From Clostridia bacterium (lineage in GTDB: Bacteria; Bacillota; Clostridia; UBA1381), in contig JAGBHE010000095.1 in NCBI GenBank assembly GCA_017935675.1, forward strand, positions 92,191 to 156,190: DNA of 64,000 nt. Reading direction: 5' to 3'. Below, piece after piece: positions 35,753 through 43,912 of this stretch. The position numbers were made by a program, and so were the translations under genes. Below the pieces are notes generated by a model. That model was not told the DNA's origin. It worked only from the letters and a program-made list of their open reading frames with translations, and did no database searches. Within the stretch, counting starts at the first letter, position 1, and each line of letters begins with the position of its first letter.

Positions 35753-37408
35753 CTATTTGCTGAGGAACTCGTCAGAACCCTTTTGCGCAAGCTCTAAATA
35801 TCTTTCTATACCAAGATTCTTAAGGCTTTGCTGGAATTCCTCCCAATCCTTATCTAAATTCTTTTCACCTGATATGAAAAGTGAAACCGTTTCCTTTACA
35901 TATGTCGAAATCGAATTGTAAATGTCGCCGAATTCTCTCATATCATCAAGGTTAAGTATCATTCTGTCTCTTGTAAAGGTGTTTTCCGGTCCCTTATCAA
36001 TATATGCGGAAAGTGCCTGTGCCTTGAAGTACTCACCGTTTAACGGATCGCCGTCCCATGCAACGGTATCGGACATGTCTATCGACCTGAATGACGGATT
36101 AAACTGGTTCCAATGCGAATTCTGTATAGAGCCATAGGGCAGTATGGGGAGTATTTTTGACTCCGCGCCTATGCTTTCAAACAGTGCGGGAGCATTTTCA
36201 TCAGCTTTCTTCCAGTCTGTTCCCTCAACACCGTAACGTCCGAAGAGAGAAGCCTCCTCAGAAAGCATAAAGTCAAGGAGTCTGAAAGCTGCTGCCGGAT
36301 ACTTACAATGCTTGGTAATAACACCGCCGCAGGCAACCGTAAATTCGCTCTTATACGCATACGCCGTTCCGTCCGGACCCTTAAGGGGCGGAAGTGCAAC
36401 AAAATCCTGAAGACGTTCGGGATTATCGCTGAACAGTACATCCGGTGAGCCGCTTGCAAAAGCTCCTATAACCTCTTCATCTCTTGCGCACAGCGAACGA
36501 AGCGTAGATGAGCTTTGAGTAAAGCATTGAAGGTCAAGCGCTTTTTTATTTGCTAAATCAGAAAGATAAGCAAGACCGTTTTTATATTTATCACTTGTGT
36601 AATTAACGGATATTTTTTTGTTATCATCAACAACAAAGCCGTCTCTGTAATCGTCAAATATAAAGGAATTCATCAGGAAATTACTCGGTTTCTCAAGCCA
36701 GCCGTCCTTGCTTCCCGTGAAGCCTATTTCATCATTCTGACCGTTTCCGTTGGGATCCTGTGTCACAAATGCGATCATCGCGTTTTCAAATTCCTCGGTT
36801 GTTTCCGGAACCTTAAGCCCTAACTTATCAAGCCATTTCTTGTTTATAAACGCCTTGCCGCCGTACATATTTCCGGTTTGCTCAACAACATTCGGCATAA
36901 AATATTTTTTACCGTTTTCTGCGGTTAAAAAGCTTTCAAAATTTTTAACCTTTGTCTTTTCGCTCATATCCTTTATCCAATAGCCGTATTTTTCCATATA
37001 CGGAGTTAAATCAACGAAAACATTTCTGTCCGCGTACTCAAGAAAGGTTGTTCTTGAAATATTGAATCCGCAAATTACATCGGGAAGCTCACTGTCGGAG
37101 GCAAGCATTACATTAAGCTTTTCCATTCCTCCGCTTGCCGGGAATTCATAGAACTCCAGATTAATCCCGGTTTTCTCGGTAAGATACTTTGTAAATGCGT
37201 TTGTATTCAAATCCGTAATTTTAGACGAGCTTTGTATTCCGACCTTAAGAGTAATCGGTTCTTTAACAACCGGCAGCTGACCTGCTTCTGTTACATTGTC
37301 GTCAATCTGTACGGTTTCAACCGCAGTATCCTTATTTCCGCAGCCGGAAAGAAGTATTGCCGCCGCCCCTATAATTGACGCAGCTTGTTTTAATTTTTTA
37401 AATTTCAT
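35753..37408 (-). CDS. Extracellular solute-binding lipoprotein of a carbohydrate ABC importer (LplA type)
   Basis: A lipoprotein signal with lipobox LLSGC (Cys near residue 23) is followed by a long family-1-type binding domain of about 530 residues, with the N-terminal ITLKVGIQSSSKITDLN, YLTEKTGINLEFYEF, MLASDSELPDVI and WLDKLGLKVPETTEEF. It catches oligosaccharides outside the cell and hands them to the two permeases. ATG 37408 is chosen because GAGGG precedes it; another ATG lies 18 bases upstream. Confidence 0.93.
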   Translation of the reverse strand: MKFKKLKQAASIIGAAAILLSGCGNKDTAVETVQIDDNVTEAGQLPVVKEPITLKVGIQSSSKITDLNTNAFTKYLTEKTGINLEFYEFPASGGMEKLNVMLASDSELPDVICGFNISRTTFLEYADRNVFVDLTPYMEKYGYWIKDMSEKTKVKNFESFLTAENGKKYFMPNVVEQTGNMYGGKAFINKKWLDKLGLKVPETTEEFENAMIAFVTQDPNGNGQNDEIGFTGSKDGWLEKPSNFLMNSFIFDDYRDGFVVDDNKKISVNYTSDKYKNGLAYLSDLANKKALDLQCFTQSSSTLRSLCARDEEVIGAFASGSPDVLFSDNPERLQDFVALPPLKGPDGTAYAYKSEFTVACGGVITKHCKYPAAAFRLLDFMLSEEASLFGRYGVEGTDWKKADENAPALFESIGAESKILPILPYGSIQNSHWNQFNPSFRSIDMSDTVAWDGDPLNGEYFKAQALSAYIDKGPENTFTRDRMILNLDDMREFGDIYNSISTYVKETVSLFISGEKNLDKDWEEFQQSLKNLGIERYLELAQKGSDEFLSK

Positions 37409-37433
37409 ATTCTTTTCCCTCATCATGTCATTT

Positions 37434-38459
37434 TTAAAGTTTTAAAATAAATATTGCGCCCTGCCGCTCATCGTAATTAACCTCTGCGCCGAGTGACTCG
37501 GCAATAAATCTGAGCGGTACGACTGTTCTGTCATTTATTATTTCCGCCGCAGCTTCAAGCTGCTGCGGTTCATCGTTTACGTACACAACGTCACTGCCGA
37601 TAATAATTTTAATAAGCTTTCCGCTCCCGATTGCATAAACGGCGCGCTCCGCTTCATTATATGCTACTCCGCAATTCAGCGCCTCAAAAATAGCTCTCAT
37701 CGGAACAAGGGCTCTGTCATTTCTTATGACAGGCGGTGTGTCACCGCAGTCAAGTCTGTAACCGTTTACCGAAACCGCCAGCGGGTTTGCTGCGTTCCAC
37801 GGGACATATTCCTCGCCGAGAACAAGCTTTATCTCACCGTAATTTTTAGTTGAAATAAAGTTTGTGTTATCAGTGGTGTTCCATGTTTTCATTCCCTGTC
37901 TTACAGAGCCGAGGGCGTCGTTTACAAGAACATCAAATCCGATAACCGTTCCGTCTGCCGGCAGTATTTCAAGCCAGGGAAGCTTAACCTCAACGGTATA
38001 TCCGTCCGTGATTGTCGAAACAGAGCTTTCAAAGCTGCTGCTTGCCGCATTTCCAAGGGTTCTGCTGCCAAGAGATGTAACGCGGTACTGCGTGTCGTTT
38101 GAGTCAATAACGGTTGATTTTTTGTTGTCCTCGTCCGTAAATATCTCAATACTGTCCTGCTTGTATTCCTCACTCGCTTCATTTGCGGGTGTTGCCTCAA
38201 TCACCTCCGCATAGACGTAAAGACCGCTTTTATCCCATGCAAGCCATACCTTAGCCGTGCTTGGATTTTCCGTCGTTGCGCCGGCTATTACGTTTTTTGT
38301 CTCAATCGGCTCTGACAGCTCGTAAACAGCGTCCTTTTTCCCGTCTATAACAGGGGATGCGTAGCTTACCTCTGTCGGCGCTGCTGCTGCAAAAACCCAT
38401 GATGTCATAACGGCAAGAAGCGCAAAAATCACGCCGGCAGCTGCTTTTAATACTTTCAT
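37434..38459 (-). CDS. Secreted CBM9-like protein with Cu-amine-oxidase-type wall module
   Basis: A 341-residue exported protein: signal peptide about 1-26; a CBM9/DOMON-like sugar-binding domain about 30-225 (SPVIDGKKDAVYE, KVWLAWDKSGLYVYAEV, DSIEIFTDEDN, GYTVEVKLPWLEI, NYGEIKLVLGEE); and a copper-amine-oxidase N-terminal-like module about 238-341 (RNDRALVPMRAIFEALNCG, NDRTVVPLRFIAESLGAEV). The second half is the same module as in the amidase at 20046. CBM9 binds ends of xylan and cellulose chains, so a role in holding substrate at the wall is likely. No catalytic domain. It lies 14 bases after the split GH10 gene. Confidence 0.82.
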   Translation of the reverse strand: MKVLKAAAGVIFALLAVMTSWVFAAAAPTEVSYASPVIDGKKDAVYELSEPIETKNVIAGATTENPSTAKVWLAWDKSGLYVYAEVIEATPANEASEEYKQDSIEIFTDEDNKKSTVIDSNDTQYRVTSLGSRTLGNAASSSFESSVSTITDGYTVEVKLPWLEILPADGTVIGFDVLVNDALGSVRQGMKTWNTTDNTNFISTKNYGEIKLVLGEEYVPWNAANPLAVSVNGYRLDCGDTPPVIRNDRALVPMRAIFEALNCGVAYNEAERAVYAIGSGKLIKIIIGSDVVYVNDEPQQLEAAAEIINDRTVVPLRFIAESLGAEVNYDERQGAIFILKL

Positions 38460-38473
38460 CTTCCTATCTCCTC

Positions 38474-41400
38474 TTATTGGGTAACATATTTGCTGTAGTC
38501 AGGATACCTTGCACTGAATTCCTCTTTTGTATCGACAAGAATATAATACTGGGGCTTAGGCGCAAACTTGCGGTCGAAGATACCGGCATATTCCTTATGA
38601 TCAAACCCTTCTGTGTTCGCGTATGCATATAAATCCGTAAAGGTCCAGAAATTCACCCTGTCAATATGCGCGGACAATGCTGAATATTTATCAAACAGCT
38701 CGCCGAGAAGCTTAGCCTGTTTATATTCAACCGACTTCGGGATACCGTTTTCATAAATTGCCTTCTTATTATCACGCTGCTTAGAGGTGTACGCCTTAAT
38801 ATCAAGCTCCGTTATGTCAAGGTCATGACCTGTTGCCACATACTTATCAAGAGACGATTTAATTGTCGCGATATCGCTTTCAATATCATAATGCGACTGC
38901 ACACCGATTTTATCAACATACGATGTTTTTAAATCCTCCGGGTCAACAAGAGACTTTACATAAGAAACAACGGCTTTTGCCTTGGACGCGTCTTGTTCAC
39001 CGTAATCGTTGTACCGAAGCTCCGCTTCAGGATCCGCTTCATGAGCATACATAAACGCATATCTTCCGTAATCATCGCCTATAATCCTTTGGAACGGATA
39101 AGACTTAACCTGGTAATCTCCGAAATCAAAAAGTCCCGGAGCGGCGCATGCCTCATTCAAAACATCCCAGGTCTTAACTCCACCGCCTGTATAACCTTCA
39201 ACGGTATATTCAGCAGCATCTCCCTTACCGTTAAAATGATTCATAACCTTTGTTATATAGTCTCTCATAAATGCTAAAAGCGTATCTCTTGTATATTTCG
39301 CTTTTCCGCCCTCATACAGATAATCCTCCATCCTTTGCCTATCCCATATCAGGGCATGACCGATAGTTTCAATTCCGTTATCCATACAGAATTTCGCAAT
39401 TTTATCGGTATTTTTAAAGTCGTAAACATCAACATTATCGGGATTTGTTAATATCCCTTCGATTTTAAAATATCCGTCCGAAGTAGCAGAGTTAAAATGC
39501 TTTTTAAACAGCTTTTCGTAAATCTTTATGTTTCTCGTTCCGCTTTGGGTAATAAGATTGTTTGCAATAGTGCCGCCTATCTTAAACTTATCTTCATACT
39601 TTTTATAGAGTGCCGTAATTCCTGTGTCCACGTCAACAGCATCGGCGGAAAAGTATGTCTGCCCTGTTGCTGTCGGCGAAATGCCGCCGGCAGCAGCAGG
39701 CAAGTTATAGTCGTCAATAAATGTTCCGTCACCTTTTTTATCCGACTTCATCATAAAGTCATCAACGTAGTAGGCGCTGGCTATCGGCTCTGTTATAACA
39801 TAAATATAAGTTTTATTGATATTAGTCTCTGTTAAATCGGGATACTTGCTCAAATCAAAGGTCCACTCAAGCTTAGTCCAATTCTTGTCGCTGAGCTCAA
39901 CCGGGTCGCTTAACTCAAGAATTTTATTTTCTCCCGTAATAATCAGCCTGAATTTTGCCTTAACTACGCCGGAATTCTGTTTTTTTTTAAGTAACAGGAG
40001 GCTGTTATCGTAGACGACAAATCTGCGCCCTTTATGCTTGAACCGAGAGCTGTCCAGTTATCCTTGCGGTTTGAAAATTCAGCGCTGTAGTCACCCGTAT
40101 TCGCCTCAGCGTCCGTCAGCACAACGCTTGATCTTGTCTGCGGGCTGAACATATCCATATTATCGTTTTCAAAGGTTGCTCTCTTGGTGTAAAGACCGTC
40201 GTTATCAAGTGCGGCAATATCGCTTTCGGGAGCTGCCTCTGTAAGCTCAATTTCATCAAGATACAGCTTCTCACCTTTATATATGGCTTTAAAATACCAG
40301 TCATTTGCAACCGAACGATCCTCGGTCATAACAAAGCAAAGCTCACAGTAGCCTTCATCGTTAAAATCACCCGGCTGCGGAATAATTTTCACCTCATATT
40401 TTCTCCAGAATCTCTGTATCTGAGCAGCCCAGTTTGTCATATACTCAGCTTCTGCATCTGAATAATTTATTATTCCGCCTGCCAAGTACTTGGCTTCAAC
40501 CTTATTGCCCTTAGGATCCATCTGATTGCTTTCGCCTGTAAATGCCGGCGGATTACCAGTTGACTCATCATGCGGGATAATACCTGCATAAAGCCCTCTT
40601 GTTTTTGTATTTCCGAAGGCCCAGAAGGACAGGTTATATGTCTTGCCCGGGATAAAATCAAGTTTTGAAAGCTTAACTCTTGCCGATACATGTGAGTTTG
40701 CAAAGTCGGGCTGTACAGCCTCTATCTGAAGCATCTTATTGCTGTTTTCGGGTGGCGTTGTCCTCGCGCCTGCCTGCAATTCCTTTGGCACATTAGGGTT
40801 TTCTGTGGTTGTATTGAAAAACTCTGCCGCGCTTGTATCCACAACGGTAAGCTTCTGCTGATCCAGCGCTCTCGTCCATTTAAACGCGTCTTTCACATTA
40901 CTGCTGCTTTTTCTGTTTTCGGTTACATAATTACTTGTTACTCCCGATTCAAAATCCCATTTCAGCTTGCCGATCTTTGTATCGTCAAATACCGCCGGCT
41001 CCCTGACTCCGGGGCAAACTATGGTAAAGTCGTCCGCGTAATAATCTATATGTGTATAGCTGCCGGCAGAGCCTGTGCGAGCACCGAGCTGAACAACTAT
41101 GCCGTCCCCCACGCCATTCAGTGCTGAAAAGTCTACAGAAAACTCCACCTTATGCCATTCGTTGTCTGTCGCTTTTACAGGCGTGCTTGACTTGGCGTAC
41201 TGAGAATGGCCTACAGGAAGAACCTTAATATAAAACTCAGCGTCCTCCTGAACGGAAACCGGCTTTTTCATATAAGCCGCAACATCTATTTTCGTTCCGT
41301 CCTGAATATCTGTGCCCAAAAGCTTTGTTCTGAGCGTACTGTTTTCAATATTGTTTCTGCCTGTAATCTTTGCGGATTTTGTACCGGTATACGCTTCGCC

Positions 41401-41925
41401 CTCAGCTATTTCTACGTTATACTTTCCGTTGTTCTGGAAAATATGGAACAGACCGCTTTCAAAGGAGTTCCTTATCCCTAAATCCGTAGTGGGAACAACA
41501 AACTCCGGCACCGTCGTTTGTTTTAATTCCGCATATGTTGTTTCATATACAGGAATTCTCGGCTTAATTGTATTGAAATCATCCCATACAAAGAACTTTA
41601 CATTTGCGGCGTCCGCAGACTCAATAGAGAGGTCGTAGCTCGCCTTTCCCTCAATGTCAATCGTGCCGTATCCTACGCCTACAAGCTTATCGGCAACGTC
41701 GTACAGAGCTGTCAGGGAATAATTTCCGTTGTACCCCGCTCCGCCCGGATAACCGATACTCAAGCTTGCCGTGCGCGGATACTCCGTACCGTTTTCCGTG
41801 CATGCATACACAATAGGCTTCGCTGCCGTCTTACCGGCGGCTGATACTCCCACCGCATTAATGCATGCCGCGGACATCATTATTGCACAGGAAAGTGCAA
41901 TAATCCTTTTACAAAAACCTTTCAT
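38474..41925 (-). pseudogene. GH10 glycosidase with multiple carbohydrate-binding modules, frameshifted at an A9 run
   Basis: Two frames make one protein of 1150 residues if one base is added (3453 bases, exactly 1151 codons). The first, from 41925, has a signal peptide, a beta module ending in VKFFVWDDFNTIKP, two CBM4/9-like domains and the first half of a third, then stops after CYLKKNRIPA. The second resumes with QNSGVVKAKFRL and FDLSKYPDL, completes the module at YYVDDFMM, and holds the GH10 barrel with acid/base Glu925 (WDVLNEA) and nucleophile Glu1040 (DITELDI). The break falls precisely at TTA followed by eight more A and C on the minus strand (39980-39988). A -1 slip or an extra A in the message restores the frame. 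GH10 substrate-site residues are unusual (ENxMK is replaced by DGYFK, WH by WD). Confidence 0.85.
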
Positions 41926-41931
41926 AATAGA

Positions 41932-42012
41932 TCCTCCTCTTTTTATTCAGACGGTTATACCGCCTGTTAATTATTTATTACAGAGCTTCGCGGATTTTAA
42001 TATTTCCGCGTC
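41932..42012 (-). other. Intergenic region with two small hairpins upstream of the split GH10 gene
   Basis: On the minus strand CGCGGA/TCCGCG can pair around a 10-base loop, and further on AGGCGGT/ACCGTCT pairs over 7 positions with a 3-base loop just before AGGAGG. Neither is followed by a T run. They could mark processing or translation control; no promoter was recognised. Confidence 0.35.
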
Positions 42013-42018
42013 TCCGGT

Positions 42019-43869
42019 TTACTGTTTTACGGCGTTGCTTATTTTCTTCACGGTAATATTGCTCACAGTCTCAGGAGAGCTTACGGTAATTTCATCAGTG
42101 CCCGAAAGTCCTTCAATGTCTTCGTCCGTAAGATGAATTTCAGCCACACCTGTACCGTCCGGGAATACGTCTGCCGTCTCGGAAACACCACCGATTGAAA
42201 CCTCTGCCGTATCTCCTCTTGCTGCTCCCGCAACGTCAAACTCTACAAGATACTGCCCTGCGCCGAAGCTTTTCAACGCCTCAATGCTCGGATACACATT
42301 TGTTCCGTTTTTATAGAACTTAGTTACAATGTTTTGCTTATCAAATATTGAACTGCCGTCTTTTATCATATCAAAGGTCATAAGACCGCCGGCGCCAGAC
42401 GGTATCTCACCGGCAAATGAAAATGCATTGATTCCCTTTGCTAAAGCCGCCGGCTCTTCAAATACGGTTATGCCGTCTGCCCTGCATACGGCGGTTACAT
42501 CATCTATATTATCATATCCCATAACCTCCGCCGCAAGAAGTATCGGCTGCCCCGAATATCTGCCTGTATCGCCGCCTTCAATATTTTCTATAATATGAAT
42601 ATCATCTGCCGAAAAGCTGCCGTCAGCACTCACGGAAAGCTTAATCCGCGGATTATCGGAAGCAAAGCAGGAGCCTTTTTCACTGCCGCTCAGATACGGA
42701 ATATCACTGCTTATACTGAAATCCGACGTCAGGCTTTCCCACTCATCCGTGTTTTCAAATGTCTTTGTTACCTCAAACACCTTGTCTGTGCCGTCAATTT
42801 CAGCCTTTGCAGTAATGTTTTTCCCCGCCTCGCCCTTGACCTTGGCGCCGAAATGATAATTTGTTGTTTTTACTCCGTCAATTTCGCGCTCAAGGCTGAT
42901 ATTGTCAAAATAAAACTTTTCATATATATAAATATTATTTCTGTTTGAAAGATTGGCGGTACCGGGCTTATATTTACCTGTTGTAATTATCCACAGAGTT
43001 GTGTAGCCCTCCTCGTTAAACTCCTCCGCCGCAGGAACAAATGTAGTTGAGTACTTTGCCCATTGCTTAATTGTTTTATCCATTACAAGGTTATGTGTAT
43101 TATCCTGGTAATCAAGAACGCCGTTCTTCAGCTCGCTGTCGGTGTTAACCGAAAGCTCGTTATCCGCATACGGAGTTCTTCCGCAGTATATCGCTCTTCT
43201 GTGAGAGCTTTCCATCATCCAGAACGAAAGTGTATAAGTCTCACCGACCCGAAGGACTTTGTCGGACAGTCTGACTCTTATACCCATATAGTCAGTCCAC
43301 GCTTTATTCTTCGGATTAAAAATCGTAAGACACCGTTCACTCCCCTCCGGCGGGAGAAGCTCAGATACGCCGTCCTGCCAGTTTATTACTACAGAAGCCG
43401 TTCCTCCCTCTTCCTTGTATTGCTTATTGTACGGCTCAACCATGTCCTGAGTTTCCGTATAATACGGCGTTGACGCTCTTGCAGAAGTCCACCTTCCTAT
43501 ATCACTTTCTTTATTGAGATCAACATCGCTTGCAATGTCATCATCTGTTTCAAAGTCCCAGGAGACTAAATCTTTGCCTGATGCGCTTTTGTACACGCCT
43601 GCTCCTATGTCGGTTGTAAGCGCCGCACTTCCGTCTGCGGTAACATTTACCGCTCCGTCAGACACATCAGCGTCACCGCCGGTGACTGTCCAGCCCTCCA
43701 TATCGCTGCTGAAGCCTCCGTCAGCGCTGATTAAATCCACACCTGCCGTTACGCTGAGCGCCGCGGCACTGTTCCCGATATATGCCGCAAAGGATACGGG
43801 CGCTGCGGATACTGCAAGAGACATACAGAGCGCCGCCGATACCGATGCGGAAATTATCTTTTTATTCAT
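42019..43869 (-). CDS. Secreted protein with CBM4/9-like domains, no catalytic domain seen
   Basis: A 616-residue exported protein with signal peptide about 1-28. Residues about 100-340 resemble a carbohydrate-binding jelly-roll unit also present in the first part of the split GH10 protein: compare VRVGETYTLSFWMMESSHRRAI and AAEEFNEEGYTTLWII here with PGKTYNLSFWAFGNTKTRG and PGDFNDEGYCELCFVM there. A second jelly-roll follows at about 340-435 and then an uncharacterised C-terminal part with Ig-like strands. There is no SLH or other anchor, so it may be released or held through binding to polysaccharide. AGG-rich ribosome site TGGAGG precedes the ATG. Role inferred: substrate capture next to the GH10 enzymes. 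Confidence 0.7.
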   Translation of the reverse strand: MNKKIISASVSAALCMSLAVSAAPVSFAAYIGNSAAALSVTAGVDLISADGGFSSDMEGWTVTGGDADVSDGAVNVTADGSAALTTDIGAGVYKSASGKDLVSWDFETDDDIASDVDLNKESDIGRWTSARASTPYYTETQDMVEPYNKQYKEEGGTASVVINWQDGVSELLPPEGSERCLTIFNPKNKAWTDYMGIRVRLSDKVLRVGETYTLSFWMMESSHRRAIYCGRTPYADNELSVNTDSELKNGVLDYQDNTHNLVMDKTIKQWAKYSTTFVPAAEEFNEEGYTTLWIITTGKYKPGTANLSNRNNIYIYEKFYFDNISLEREIDGVKTTNYHFGAKVKGEAGKNITAKAEIDGTDKVFEVTKTFENTDEWESLTSDFSISSDIPYLSGSEKGSCFASDNPRIKLSVSADGSFSADDIHIIENIEGGDTGRYSGQPILLAAEVMGYDNIDDVTAVCRADGITVFEEPAALAKGINAFSFAGEIPSGAGGLMTFDMIKDGSSIFDKQNIVTKFYKNGTNVYPSIEALKSFGAGQYLVEFDVAGAARGDTAEVSIGGVSETADVFPDGTGVAEIHLTDEDIEGLSGTDEITVSSPETVSNITVKKISNAVKQ

Positions 43870-43912
43870 ATCTGACCTCCATGTCCGTTTATGACAATAT
43901 ATCTTAGCCCAA

